Source: Oreocharis arfaki (lineage: Eukaryota > Chordata > Aves > Passeriformes > Paramythiidae). From it: a DNA stretch of 64,000 nucleotides. Positions 1 to 12,164 of this stretch are shown here, piece by piece. Position 1 is the stretch's first letter; the number at the start of each line of letters is the position of its first letter. Both the position numbers and the translations under genes were made by a program. The notes beneath the pieces were generated by a model. That model saw only the letters and a list, made by a program, of their open reading frames with translations, was not told the origin of the DNA and searched no databases. The stretch is taken from positions 248,001-312,000 of the forward strand of contig VZRR01002858.1 of assembly GCA_013398015.1 (NCBI GenBank). The letters run 5' to 3'.

Positions 1-132
1 AAATGGTCTTGCCCGGTCCCTGCCAGCTCTGGGAATCGGGCAGACATCGATCCAGCCGGCTGCCCTGAGACACGCGGGGCTAAGCTCCAGCCTGGGAAGT
101 CAGTCAGGTGCCGGGGGGGGATGGACTTATTT

Positions 133-208
133 AAAAAAAAAACAAACAAAAAACCCACAAAAAAACAAAACAAAAAAAAAACCCAAACAAACAAAACAAA
201 CAAAAAAA
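133..208. repeat. A-rich (CAAA)n-type simple repeat
   Basis: About 75 bases consist almost only of A with interspersed C, in runs such as AAACAAACAAA. It follows a G8 run and is followed by ordinary AT-rich sequence. It could be a decayed poly(A) tail of a retroposed copy, but nothing upstream of it is recognisable as a retroposed gene. The frames that cross it on both strands translate to Lys/Asn/Thr or Phe/Cys/Leu-rich low-complexity strings and are not genes. Confidence 0.85.
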
Positions 209-2700
209 CCTCACAACAAATACGGCAATTTCAGCATTTAATTTCACGCAGTTCAACGGACTGGGTTTTAAACTGCTTGAAACTGATGTTACATGAACAG
301 CTTCCAGGGGAGAGCAAAGTCCAGTCGGCTCCATTTAGTAAAAAAAATTTAATCATTTTAAGTATTAATAAAAGGAGAAAGATCTTGGAAGTCAAGAACT
401 ATTGAAAACAACCCACAGCAGTCACAAAGATTGTTTTTTGAGGCAGAGACAGTGGAGTCTGGTCAATAGTATGTTAAATTTCATTAGCTGGCACTACTAC
501 AACAGACTGAAAGCAGGGTGTCCAGGCTGCCCACCCTCCCCGACTGCCCCAGCTGGACACCTGCCAGCTTTTCTTCCTCTCCTGGTCCCTTCACTCCCTG
601 CTGTCACTGAGCTCAGTCCCAGCATCCATGCAGGGATCAGTCAGGGATCCCAAATACTCTCTAAGCCCTGTCCAGAGGGTGGCTGTGCCCCACTGCCTGC
701 CCCTCAGCAGGATGAGTATTCCTTGAGTCTGTAGGTGAGCCTGCTCCCAAAGGGAGATCAGAGGAGTGGAAAGATGACCCAAATGTGCTCAGCAGTGACT
801 ATTGGTTGATGAAAGCAGCTCGAGGGGGGGAGGTAGGAGGAGTGAGAAGGGATGGTTCAGCAGGGACAAGAGTTCCGCCTCCAAATGCCTTCGAGGGAAC
901 AATACAAGCGAAGGAAGGGAATTGCTCTAATTTTCTTGTAGCAGTAAAGCCTAGCATCGGTTCCATAAAACCAAATTTCAGCCCAGGCAGTTGGAAAACT
1001 GGCTCTGCAGTGAGCAATTGGGTGCTAGAGACAGGTTCCCACTGTGGAGCGCTGAGGGGGGTTAAAATGCTGTGTGGGGGATCTCAAATAGCTAACAGCC
1101 AGGCAGGGGTCTTGGAAACGCCTGCCAGAGGGCCCCAGAGATTTGGAGTGGTTCATCCTGTCAAATCTCATCTGGAAAACAAAACCAAAGGCCAGTGCTC
1201 AAACACTTCTTTGATGGGACTTTCCCATCAAAAAAAAAACAATTGCAGGCATTGCCAGGAGAGTTTTGCACAGATGTTGCAAGGGTTGGGCTAGGAAATA
1301 AGAAGGTGTTTGAGATGCCCTGCTCTCTGTTAAAATGTGGTACATGCTCTGAAAATAAAAAATCCCGGTGAAATAAGACCACGGCTGCTTTTAGGCAGGA
1401 TCTTTCTGGACATGAAAGGTGGAAAGAGGGAGAAGAGGACAACCTAAGCCAGGCTCTAGATACCACCAGCCAGGAGCCCCATCTGGGGGACCATTGGGTC
1501 CATCTAGTGCCTGCAGGCAGCCAAAACCCTGGCTCCAGCCCTCCCTGGGAACTGAGGCGTGGTATAGGAAGACTTGCCCTGTCTAAAGGGCTAACAAGGA
1601 AAGTTACAGTTGTCATTTCCACACTGACACATCTCTCAGCTTGTTTGAATTCTTCCTGAGAACCAAGAAGCCTGTTGGGAGGTTTTGCAATAGCTCTGTG
1701 TCTGTGCACAAGACCACGATTGCAGTTCCTGTCCAGTCTTAACTGGCCCCTGGAATAGTCTTCAGCTCCCTGGCTCTGGTCCCACGTGCTGTTCAGCCAG
1801 GGCTGATGGGGCCACCAGGCATGCCCTGCTCCTTCATCGAACAGCCCAGCTTCTCCTTGGTTTCTGGGGTGGTTCCAAGCCCCTGCCCACCTCTCAGCTG
1901 CTGCAGCTGCACCCAGCAGTGTTCCAAAGCCCCTGTCCCGAGTGTGCCTGTGCAAGCCGCAGGCGTGCCCGTTCTTTATGCCCAGCTGCACGTCAGATGC
2001 ATCTGAAGCTTTAAATAGCTGGTGGCCAGCACTTGGTGCTCACAGCGAGTTCCCCCTGCTTCAGTTTCAGTTCCACGTGTGAACCGCTTTCCTTCAAACC
2101 TTTCGAGCTCCTTGAAGCTGACAGGGACCGTTTCCAGCACGTTTCCCCACCTCTCCCTCCTCATCCTCCCTGCCGAGGCCACAGCTGTGTCTGCTCCCAC
2201 CACCCCGTGCCTTGCAGCAGCAGCAGCCGTGCAAAGGGGAGCGTGGGCAGCCGTGGGGGTGCAGGAAGGGGGAAGGACCGCAGAGGCAGCAGCACCAGGC
2301 TTGCAGACGTGCGTTTCTCACTTCATCTTTCCGCTCAGCATCCTGCAGAGCCCATCCTTCTGCAGTGGAGGGTCAGCTTGCTGCGTGCCACGGCAGCTGC
2401 CAGCCCCAGGTTAAAGCCTGGCAGCTCGTGTAGGTGACAGCAAAAGCTACAGTGATAAACCCAGCCAGAGGCAAGACCTGGGAGTGGTGCAGACCTGGCT
2501 GGGTTTTCTGTGTGGGCACCCCATTTTTGTGTAAGCCAAATCCAAACCAAGGAGCATTTCTGAGAGCACAGAGGGCAGGGGTGCCTTTTAGCTTCCTAGC
2601 CTCTCTGGACATGTTGTAACCTAAGCTGTTCTCTGGAAATATCACTGTAGAGCCGGGAAGAGAAGACTGGAGCCGGGAAATGTGTTCCTAGCTCACCAGT
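209..2700. other. Non-coding sequence, no gene recognised
   Basis: This is moderately GC-rich unique sequence without a recognisable exon, RNA gene or repeat. A 276-codon frame on the minus strand (1161-1991) is open but unusually rich in tryptophan and resembles no family that I know; I treat it as chance. Short GCAGCA-rich patches occur at 2216-2235 and 2281-2300. Confidence 0.6.
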
Positions 2701-2715
2701 TAGCTATTCTTGCTG

Positions 2716-3056
2716 TGCCAGCTGCCTCATTTGTGAAATGGAACCAACTCCCTGCCTAGCTGTGATGATTATTTGCTGTGCTTGCTGGTGAAACAGCCGT
2801 GGTCCCCGGGCCAGCAGCTGGAAAGCAGCTCTGCACAAGAGACATAGTCTAGTTTGGAGAGAGAAACTGTGAGGTGGGACAAGAGGCAGGAAAACAGCCA
2901 GAGGTGGGCAGGTGAGTGAGGGCAGGCTGTGGAGAGTCCCTGCCTCTCTGCTGGGCCTGAGTGAGACCACAGTGCCAGTCCCAGTCTCTGGTTAATGCCT
3001 GCAGAATGCTAAGAACATGTAAAAGTTCTAAGTGCTATAAATTATTATTAAGAATA
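2716..3056 (+). mobile_element. Possible MIR-type SINE relic (weak)
   Basis: Positions 2725-2770 read GCTGCCTCATTTGTGAAATGG and then a GATGATTATT stretch. This parallels the MIR core, where CCTCATCTGTAAAATGG is followed by a statement of GAGGATTA. About 250 bases downstream (3010-3056) a segment ending in AAGTGCTATAAATTATTATT resembles a MIR/L2-like tail. The two parts are separated by more sequence than a simple MIR has, so a chance resemblance or an interrupted element are both possible. Confidence 0.3.
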
Positions 3057-3480
3057 GACTGTCCTGAGATGTTTGGGATCATTAAAAGCTCCCCACTGGA
3101 TCACTAAATAACCCCTGCTTTGGTCTGGCTGCGCACAGGTTGGTATTTTTATTTCTTTCCACCCCACTTTGTGCCCAGCCAGGCAAAAGTATGGACCATT
3201 TCCCAGCCCAGCAGGGACATCAGTGGGAGCCCTGCAGCAGAGAGAACGCTGGTGTGCCCTGGGTCTTGCTGGCAGCATTGCTCCCCAGTCTCTGCCAAGC
3301 TCTGCTCACCCTCAGGGTGCTCCATCTCCCTTCAAAAACCCTCCCTCCCCTTAGCTGCCCAACCATGTCTTGGTGCATCTGTCCTTCCACTCCTCCCCAG
3401 CTACATCCACGGCAATCCAATGATTTAAAACGAATATGACACTTGAGATGCTACAGGAACAAGAGCTGCTGATGGAGAGA

Positions 3481-3570
3481 GCTAAATTCCCAGGTTAATG
3501 ATGAATCACTCTGGGAGTGGAGTCATTGATTTGTAATCATTGCCTGGCTCCCAGATATAATAGCCATGAA
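3481..3570. promoter_or_regulatory. Candidate conserved enhancer (composition only)
   Basis: A compact segment contains TTAATGATGAATCAC, GAGTCATTGATTTG and TAATCATTG, so several AP-1-like and homeodomain-like words lie within 60 bases. It has no open frame. The call is an inference from motif density; alignment with other bird and reptile genomes would decide it. Confidence 0.25.
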
Positions 3571-6500
3571 TTCCTCTGACCAGCGACCGAGACGAGGTGC
3601 TTTGGGCTATTCCCAGCACACCTGCAAAAGTTCAAATCTCGCTCACAATGGCGGGGCTCAGAGCTCCAGGAGCCAAACAACTCCCTCAGCATTTGCCCTC
3701 CAACAAGAGGGGCTCAGCAGCCAGCACACACACCAGGCTGTCGCCGTGCTGCTGCTGAGCTGAGCATGCAAACAAATACGTGAAACTGCATCATTTCCTT
3801 CCAATCCTCCACCCCAATTCCCTGCTGCGCTCACCCCACCCTGGAGGTCTGGGAAGAGGAAGTACAAATCCAAGTGAGCCGGTGAGTATTAACACCCCAC
3901 TGCTTTGGGGGCAAACATCAGGCTGCCAAGGGCTCCCAGGGCACGAGCTGAGAGCCTTGGGTGTTTGGGAAAGGGGCCTCAGGGCCATCCAGGGCAGGTC
4001 CCAAGCTGTCACCAAGCCTTCTGTGCAAAGGTTCCCAGAGCATCAAGTTTATTGTTTGTATTCTTGTGTTCTCTTCCTCTCCTACCCACAAGGGCAAAAA
4101 TGAGAGCAAACTAGGCAACCAAAACATCCTGGATTAGTGAGTGTACTTGACTCTCTCTCTCTCTGGGGGATGACATTGGGGAGGGTAGAAGCCCAGTGCT
4201 TCTACCACGGGAAGTGTTTTCTTGCTTTTTGCACTAGTCACGTCAGGTTTCCTGCCCGACCTATGGTGTCTGTCCATCACCAGGCTGTGGTGACTCACAG
4301 GGTTAGTGTGGGTTTGGAGGGATTTGCCCTAGCATAAAAGCAGGCAAAATTCCTGTTCCTAGGAGCTGTATTCCATATAAACATCTTCCCCACTCCCAGC
4401 CTCCTACTCCACCCACCTGACTTCTCCAACCAGAACCTAAAGTCAGCCACATCCCTGTCCTAATCCTTTCACCTCTGCCCCTGAAGGTCCATCACACCTT
4501 GACACAGAAGATCCGAGTTCATCCATGGTCACTCTGCAGCTGTGAGCATCCCTGTGACCTGTGCCAGGACATCCTGTGTCTCCATGTCAACCATCTCCTC
4601 ATCCCACTGCCTCTCCATTTCTCTGTGCCTACATCACCCACACGGCTCCACCACCACACAGACCTCAAGCACAAGGCCTTGCAGTGACACTGCACCATGT
4701 TTCTCTCTCTCTCTCACCCTGGCCTCTCATGGAAATCTCACCAAAATAGACATTCTACACTGCATCTCAGTGCTATGGCTCTATCTTATACTCTAAGGCT
4801 CCAGAAATGCTTTGGAAGAGAGGATAGCAAAGGCTGGAGAGCACATCAGCAGAGACACCTGGCCCTCAGCTGCTCAGAAGTCACCCCACTCTGTACGGTT
4901 TGTTTTCCTCCTGTTAATGAGGCGAGCACGTCAGCCTTTAGAATGGGTTTGTACTAAAAAATTAAGGGTAGTGAGGAGCATTTGGGTTAAAACATGACTG
5001 GCCAAAAGTGCCTGTCTTGTAGCCAAGCTTCATCCTGCCTAGGCAAGCCTCCAAACTTTATTAAAGCCTTGGGATGTCAAGACAAGGCTTCTACACGGTT
5101 CCCTTTAGAGGTACCTCCAGATACCGTGCCGCAAATGCAGATGCTGGCTTCAAGCCAGTCAGCACTAACAGCCCTGCCAGCAAAACCTCATTTCCCCAGG
5201 CTCCTTAGGCAGGGTTGTGCTCTGGAGGGATTTGTATTGCTCTCAGCTGTAGCAACACCTGAGCAACAGAGTTGAAAGCAAGGTGAAGGGTGCTCATCCC
5301 AGCACCAGTCACCTGCCCAGGGTACACACTGAACAGCAGAGCCCGGCCGCTTGTGATCATTGCAGACGAAGCTCAGGGCATTTCTGGCATGCCTGGGCTT
5401 GTTCATCCTGTTCTTCAGAGGCATTTCAGCCCAGCCCATAACACTCTTGTCCCCTGGCACCTCCCAGCCTTACCCTGCGGGTAGTGATAGGTACAATGTG
5501 ACCTTCAGCTAAATCACCGCACCTCCCTGGGAGATGCTCTTCCCCTAAAGCACTGCAGCACTGCCTGTGTCAGCACAGCAAGCAGCCAAGTCCTCAGGGC
5601 ACCCACCCTAGCGCGGTGACAAGGGCATGGAGCACACAGACAGTGCCACTTTTACCAGACCTTCAGGGCCAAGCTGCAGTGTGATCGCTGAACTCACAGT
5701 GAGGCACAGACAGAGACGTCAAGGGGGCTCGTGGGGCCTTTGACCCAAACAGCCCATGTCTTTTGGTAGCCATGAGAACACAGCAACTTTTCAGCCCACC
5801 CTAGGAACAAATAGCTCAAGTCCACCTTCTTTGGGTGTCGGTGAGCAGGCCTTGTCTCTTGATCCTCGCTGTCAGCTCTGAGAGTGGCTCTGTGTGAGCT
5901 TGCTGCTCCGAGGCCACCAGCTGCGGGAGCCAGCGGGGCTGCAGGGCCACCTCCTCCAGCTCACCCTGGGATCCCAACCCACACCCAGCACAGCCCCCAT
6001 CCAGAGGGGCATGTGAGGAGCCCTGGGGAGCCATTATCACCATCTGCCTGAACTTCCCCTTTCCCGTGGCTTCCTTCAGTTTGTGGGACCTCCCTCACTG
6101 CTCTAGCACACATTAGGATTTTGCTATGTGGCACATCGGTGCAGGAATGCTGCTGCCCATTGCTGCTTTGCATTATAATATGGGAGAGCTTCTTCCTTTC
6201 TGTGCTGCCTGATCAAGATGCCCTCTGCAGACAAAGAGTGACTATTTCCTGCTGTGGTTTCACTCTGCTGGTGACAACCCATCCAAAATCACAGGCAGCA
6301 TCAGGGCTGTAGGCGTCAATCAGCGTGCCAGCTGCAAGGGCTGGCTCCATGGGGGAAGGCAAGCCTGGAGCTGAAGCTGGCAGGAGGCAGGCATGAGGCA
6401 GTGACCACACTGGCAGAGGTGCACACAGTCCCACAGCACCCAAGCAAGAACAGCAGGGCAGGTCTGGTGATGGCAATCAGGTTCAGCGAGAGCCCAGTGA

Positions 6501-7959
6501 CGTCCAGGCAAGTCCATGGTGACGAGACAGATCCAAGGTCAGCTCGGGGACTGACGTCCACGGGCCAAGGTCCATATAAACAGGGTACATGGCACAGGCA
6601 CAGCTGCAAGGTAGCCCAGCTGGGGAGCAAGGGCGAGAGCCTTGGCTAATGGACAGCAGGGCTGGCCCTCACTGGGGCTTTTTAGCAGAGCTTTCTTGAA
6701 GAGCTCTCTTCGACATCAGACACTTGTGTGGTTATCTAAGTCAGCCCTGAACCCAGGGAGTCAAACCCACAGGGGATGCTCTCAGAGCCCTGACACCAGC
6801 TACCATGCTGTGTGAGCCTTCTGAAGGCAGGTAGAGATGAAAGGGATGAATATAATCTGCCGCCAATCTCCAGGCTGAAGCACCACAGCTCCTCAGATGC
6901 TGATGGTAACAGCAGTGGGCATTTTAAAGCAAAAGATCTTCACCAGACAACCCTCTGCCTTCTGCAGCAGTGAAGTTCTCCACTCCTACAATGATCACAT
7001 GGAAAGGGTGTGGAAAGTTGCTGTTAAGAAAGGGAGCAAATAGTGAAATTGTAAACTGCTTAAAAATAACTGTTTTGACAAAGTTTTGAAACAGAGCTGG
7101 GGACAGAAATCCACACAGTGCACAGGAGGGAACACTGTTTCAGGGGTAATATGTGTGTGCACAGACCTTCTTAAGCTAAAAGAGTATTCATGTTTTCACT
7201 CTGGGGAGGGAGAACTATGAGCCAAAACAAGCTTCTAACTGACCAGTGGTTCTGGTATTTTCTGTTTGTTCACCCTGTTATGAGCTGACCTGAACCAGAT
7301 CCTGTCTGCATCTCTCTTGGGTGTTCAAAACCCACCTCTGAGAGACAACAGGAAAGAGGAAACATTTGTGCCATCCCCACCAGTCCCTGAGGAGAAGAGG
7401 TGGCTAGCAGTCACCAGCACCCCTTCTGGACCAAGATGATGATGTATCAAGGTACAACAGTGGGCTAATTTCAGAGATTTTAGCCTAAATTCTGCAGCTC
7501 CAGCAAGGCCCTACTGCAGTGCCAGAAATCAGGCTTTATAAAAGATACAAAGGGCTGTGCCATAGGCACTGAGACACAGCCAGGCTGCTGCTTGTTGAAA
7601 GGGCCCACGTCCATTAGAGCGAAGGAAGAAGATCCAACAACTGCATTTGGTGTGCGGGCATCTTAATGTCTCTGAAACTGCTGGCCAACCTCCTCTTGCC
7701 ACTGCCCCAGCACCACCCATCGCCTCACCGAGGTAAAGCCGTAATTCCCAGCACGGGATGGGGGCCAAAGGGGATTCACCGAGGCAGTCAGGCTCCCCAG
7801 CAGCCTGGCAGCTCCGAGGTCCTCAATGGAAGTTAATCACTGAACTCAGGGAAGCACACCTTAAATTGAAAAAAAACACCACCACCAACTTTGCTGAGGA
7901 GGCACCTTAAATAAAAAAAAAACCAAACACTGTGGCTTGTGCACGTCCAGCCTGTTGAA

Positions 7960-8125
7960 ATGACATTGTAATTAAAACTTAATGAAAAGCGTCATTTATC
8001 GATGGGTTGTATTAACCCTGTCTAAAACCATTTGGACAAATTAAAACTCCTCTTGGTCTTTTCCTGCCACGCTAAAAGCAGCAAGTCACGAAACAAATCA
8101 ATAACGCTGGGCCACATTGGTTCTT
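7960..8125. promoter_or_regulatory. Candidate conserved enhancer (composition only)
   Basis: An AT-rich, CpG-containing segment includes TTGTAATTAAAACTTAATG, TTTATCGATGGG and CAAATCAATAACG. It stands out from its more GC-rich flanks, has no repeat homology that I recognise, and carries homeodomain-like TAAT cores with a TATCGAT word. No expression or conservation evidence is available here. Confidence 0.25.
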
Positions 8126-8206
8126 TGTTCGGGGCAGAAGAAAGCTCTGCTGTTGGGAAGCTTCAGCTGGCATGGCTTCAGCCACCGAGACGCTGCCTCC
8201 TGGCCT

Positions 8207-8450
8207 CTGCCAAGGCCCCTGCTGGCGAGCCCCAAAAGAGATTGCCAGGGTACTTACATGGGCACATAAAGAATGCTCCCAAAAGCGCTGCCGGGGACCA
8301 GCTGTCCCACTCCGGGGGACACTTCCAGGTTATTTGCATGAGCAGATATAAATCTATGCCCCAGAGAGCACTGCCAAGGCCCCTGCTGGCACACAGCAGT
8401 GGCTGCTGCCAGGGTACTCGCCCCAGCACAAAGCAGCGCCCGCCCCGGGG
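8207..8450 (+). repeat. Diverged two-copy direct repeat, 164-bp spacing
   Basis: The 20-base word starting CTGCCAAGGCCCCTGC occurs at 8207 and again at 8371. In both copies it is followed about 17 bases later by TGCCAGGGTACT and then by a GCACA-containing stretch. Similarity fades after about 75 bases. The arrangement suggests an old tandem duplication of a 164-bp unit, or two copies of an unrecognised short repeat. A plus-strand frame runs through it (8032-8586, 184 codons), but its product is unlike any family that I know. Confidence 0.7.
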
Positions 8451-9335
8451 TGAGGCTGTCACGGACCCTGTGTGTGCACATCTCACCCCTTCATGGCACT
8501 GCCCCTCACGGCATCGAGAACACGCAGGGCCCTGCATCCCAGCTGGGTCGCTTTCTGCTGCTCCTTTGCCGGCCACAGAGCTGTAAAGCAGAAAGACTGC
8601 CAAACCCTGAGCTCCTTCCTTCCCTCGCCCAGCTGCGTCCGTCTCTCTCCAGCCACACAACAGCTGAGCAGCTCAGCACTGTGCCACCTGCTCCCCACCT
8701 CCAGTACATCCCCCTCCAAACCCCACGCACAGCCACCCCAGGGATGCTCAGCGCTTCGCCTCCAGCGCTGCACCCTCCTTCCGCAAGGCTCCGGCCCCAC
8801 GGCAGCCACGGGGCCGCTCAAGCTGTGTGCAGTGGCCAGGAAACCAGTGGAAACCTTGGAAGGAAACTAAATGCACCTGGCTGAGGCAGGCTCACATGTG
8901 CTGTTGGGCTTGCTTAGGCTGCGACCCTGGTGCTTCCCCTGAGGCCTTGCTGTGGCCATGGGCTGCTCTTCTCCCGCTTCGCTCCACTTGCCACGGGCCA
9001 TCGCTTATGTGAACACTGCTGAGAGCGTGGATGTGGTGGGTTAACTCCAGTTGTTCTCATACAATCAAGCAGGGCCCTTTCTGGGTGCTGGTAAGTCCTT
9101 GGTTTCCATTACAGCCCAGGGGAATTGTGTCCCTGGGCCGGCCGCCCTTCGGCCACTGCAGTCGGTACGTGCACGCTGCAGGCAACCTGCAGGGGTGTTC
9201 AAACGGGTCAAACACCTGTAGAGAGAAAGCATTTAGGAGCTTTCTCTTTGGAAATGCCACTGCTGCAGCACAGCCAGTGAAATCAACCTCTGGGAGAAAT
9301 GAATAAGAAGAAAGTTTGCTTGTCTGGTTCCCACC
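8451..9335. other. GC-rich non-coding sequence
   Basis: A GC-rich stretch with scattered CpG and several overlapping open frames on both strands, none with a recognisable product. Overlapping frames on both strands are what low stop-codon density in GC-rich DNA gives, so no gene is called. Confidence 0.55.
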
Positions 9336-9450
9336 TAAGTAGGTAGTTAAGCTACGGAACTCCCTGCCCCAAGACATTTGTTTAAGGCAAAGGATTTTTT
9401 GTAGCTTTTCACAAGTGCTCTGCACAAGTCCTTAATGGAGCCAGGACTCT
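9336..9450 (+). mobile_element. Old CR1-type LINE fragment
   Basis: The words AAGCTACGGAACTCCCTGCC followed by a CAAGACAT stretch, and a later TTCACAAGTGCT, correspond to the 3' part of old CR1/L3-type elements, where a 'GGAACTCCCTGCCACAGGATGT' statement is standard (the consensus is quoted from general knowledge). The copy is short and strongly diverged. Confidence 0.4.
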
Positions 9451-9810
9451 TCAGACACCACCCTGGAGCCACCCCTCTAACCTTGCCTTGCTCTCAGGAC
9501 TGGTCAGGATCACAGTGGGCATATTCACTGCTCAGCAGTTTAAACAGAAATAGAAAAACTGATTTGTGTTAGATAAGACTAACTCTTGTTCTCCTCTAGA
9601 TCTTTGGTTTTTTGCCAGGGATCAGCATCATGGGCAGGGATACAAACATCTTTAGTAGGTAGGAGTAGGAGAACATTCTTACTGATTAAAGGCTTCCCAA
9701 ACTCCACTGGCAAAGGTTGAATTCAGCTTTGGCAAGCAGGGCTTTCATCACTAGCAGCCTTTGTTACTTTAATTATAGCTTTTAATATTGCCTGTAAAAA
9801 TGTTTGAGAC
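9451..9810. other. Non-coding spacer between two CR1 relics
   Basis: No gene, RNA or repeat is recognisable. Some of it may be further-decayed CR1 sequence, since it lies between two fragments of opposite orientation. Confidence 0.5.
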
Positions 9811-9965
9811 CTGCTGAACTCTTTTCTGAATCCTGCTGAGACCCCTGGGCTCCATCACACATGGCAGAAGCACATTCCGTAGGTAAATGTGCACAGTGTG
9901 AAAAGGGATTGCCTTCAATTGCCCTCGTATGATTTCTAATGTAATTGAATATCTCTGCTTTTCAC
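9811..9965 (-). mobile_element. Old CR1-type LINE fragment
   Basis: The order of words TTTCTGAATCCTGCTGAGACC, CTCCATCACACATGGCAGAAG, CATTCCGTAGGTAAATGTGC and GTGTGAAAAGGGATTGCCTT is the order seen on the reverse strand of old CR1/L3-type elements. The same block is present in the 24.5-24.95 kb relic, which supports homology between the two. Confidence 0.5.
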
Positions 9966-11735
9966 ACAATGAAACACAGAGATGAGTTCCCTGTGAATCC
10001 TTCTGAGCTGCTCATTCTTTCATGGAGTTTTATCAAGCTGCAGTCACAAAGAAGGGAAAAAAGACTGACTCAATTCTGTCTGGGGACTCAACTCTGCTTT
10101 TGTTCTTACTGTGAGGTTCTGCTTCCCATTTGCATTCAGAATTATAAGCAAGTACTCTGTCTAGTGTCAAAAGTAAGTTCCTGATGCTCTTACATTTCCT
10201 GCACTTTGGGTTTGTCCAGTCTTCTTGCAATTGCAATGCCAGTGTAGGAGATTTATCTAAAGCGTTAGCGAGCAAAATCTGCCATGTTGATAAGCACATA
10301 TGAAGAGGAAAACCCCGCTAAAGCCTCAGGCCTCCTGCTTAGTTTGCAGGGTTGCAAAACAGAAAAAACCTCCCCCTTTATTAAATTGGGCAAATGTGGT
10401 CCAGAGCAACTGAGAGACAGATGTGGAACCCTATGATGCCAGCACTACAGACTCGCTTTTCAAGCTAGAACAATACTTTAAAATGAACAATTCATTACTC
10501 AGATCTGTGAAAAGCAAATGAAGCTCAGCCTTTCCTAACCTTGACATTTTCCAGAGTGCTCGCCAAATCCATGGGTAGAACATTTCATGTTGGTAGAATA
10601 GAGGAAATAAGGCAAGGAACTGTTTTTCTGCTGTCAGTAATCATTTAAAATTTAATAGGATAAAAGCTTTATTCCATTTAAAGCGCTGGAGACACCAAAG
10701 GAAGCAAATATGCATCTTCATTTGATACAGAACTTGCTCTGTAGGAAGGCATTGTCTTTAAAGGTAGTTGAACTTCCTGCTTTCTCCCTCTATTTGAGGT
10801 GGGATTTTTTAGAACAGTAGTTTCAAGGAATCTGTTTGCACTAATTCTCTCCTCACAAGCATTAAAGCCTTTCATTTATCTCTGAGATCCTTTGACAAAG
10901 TTGCCTGGCTGTGAAGAGCATCAGAGTTTGCTTCTAACAGGAAAAAAGGTGTGCAGCTGTCTTGTCTGTGTCACTGCAGAAAATGAGCCAAAGAATTGAA
11001 CTGTGGCCTGGGTCAGTGTTGTGTGTTCTTTTGAGAGCAAGGCTTCTCCATTAAAGATTTTTCTCTTTCTGCTCACACGGTTTGTTAGCTTCCTAAAAGG
11101 AGACCTAAGGATGTGACTTAACCTTGCAGAAGGAAGGAAACCTCAAATGCAGGCTCTTCTGCCACTCCGAACTTACAGCAAACAAACCTTTGCAGAGGGT
11201 TCAGTCTTCTTGCTGAACAAATGCAGAACCCCTGTACTGTGCATGGAAAACAGGGAAAGCCTTGGCTGTGTGTGAGTGTTCCTTGCTTTATGGAAAAGAC
11301 ATTCGCTTAATGTCATCTTGCATGTGGGTAAAACAGAACAACAGCAACCTACATGATTTCAATAATTTCAGTCCAAAGGAGTATAAAATCCCGTTCTCCC
11401 CCCCCTTCCCCACCTTTCTTAGGATGTGGGGACAAAATCCTTGTTGATACACGATGGAGGATTGGCCCTTATGGCAGGTGGGTGCTAAGGACTCAGGGGG
11501 TGCTGGCTCTGGCCCTCTGATTGGGGTCTCTCGGGATGGAATGTAAGGCTCCCCATGTCCCACTCTGCCCTCAACACCTTCCCCTATCCCTCATGGGTTG
11601 GAAAAGGGTTGGGGGGCTGGGGGTGGCTGATGGGTGCTGTGGCTGGAGTGCCTTGGGCTGGAAGTTTTGGCCGGTTCCCAGAGTGGGGCTATTGATGGCA
11701 GGGAGAGTCGGTGGAACGAGTCCCACACCCTGAGG
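9966..11735. other. Non-coding sequence, no gene recognised
   Basis: Unique AT-leaning non-coding DNA. A perfect-looking splice donor (AAAAGTAAGTTC at about 10168) has no convincing acceptor or recognisable coding sequence upstream. Confidence 0.55.
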
Positions 11736-11737
11736 GC

Positions 11738-12163
11738 TGTGCAAGACGATCAGAGGGACAGAACTCCTCTCCTCTGAGGAAAGACTGAATGGGGATTATT
11801 TAGCCTGGAGAAGGCACTTGGAAGAAGTTATTGTGGCCTTTTAGTACTGAAATTGGTTTTCATAAGAAAGATAAGGATGGGACACATTTTTAGTAGTAGG
11901 GTATGTTCCAAATAAGTGGCACTGGTTTTAAACTAAGAGGGGCTAGATTTAGACTAGATAATAAGGGAAAAAATTATGGTGAAGGTGGTGAAACACTGGA
12001 ACATGCTGCACGTAGAAATTGTGGATTCCCCAACCCTGGAAACGTTCATGGTCAGAGCAATATGATGCAGCTGAAGATCTCCCTTCTCATTGCAGGGCAG
12101 TTGGAGCTAAATAACCTTTAAAGGCCCCTCCCAACACAAACCATTCTGTGACTCTATGACACA
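11738..12163 (+). mobile_element. CR1 LINE 3' fragment, plus strand
   Basis: About 425 bases match the 3' end of an avian CR1 in order: ACTCCTCTCCTCTGAGGAAAG, TTTAGCCTGGAGAAGGC, TTATTGTGGCCTTTTAGTAC, GTTTTAAACTAAGAGGG, GTGGTGAAACACTGGAAC, ATAACCTTTAAAGGCCCCTC and the terminal ATTCTGTGACTCTATGAC. The ending on an imperfect ATTCTATG repeat is the CR1 hallmark, so the 3' end is complete and the 5' end is truncated. The copy is well diverged and its reading frame is broken. Confidence 0.95.
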
Positions 12164-12164
12164 T

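Larger units (their letters stand above)
3060..8200. other. Non-coding sequence, no gene recognised
   Basis: Unique non-coding DNA with small CT runs (4150-4164 and 4700-4716). No exon with a recognisable product is visible. Two segments inside it (3481-3570 and 7960-8125) are listed separately as candidate regulatory elements. Confidence 0.6.

Noticed and set aside
1161..1991. 276-codon open frame on the minus strand
   Set aside because: Very rich in tryptophan and without any family resemblance; by rough reckoning a frame of this length is only mildly unusual in 64 kb of GC-rich vertebrate DNA. No splice context supports it.
8032..8586. 184-codon plus-strand frame
   Set aside because: It runs through the diverged two-copy repeat, overlaps minus-strand frames of similar length and has no recognisable domain.
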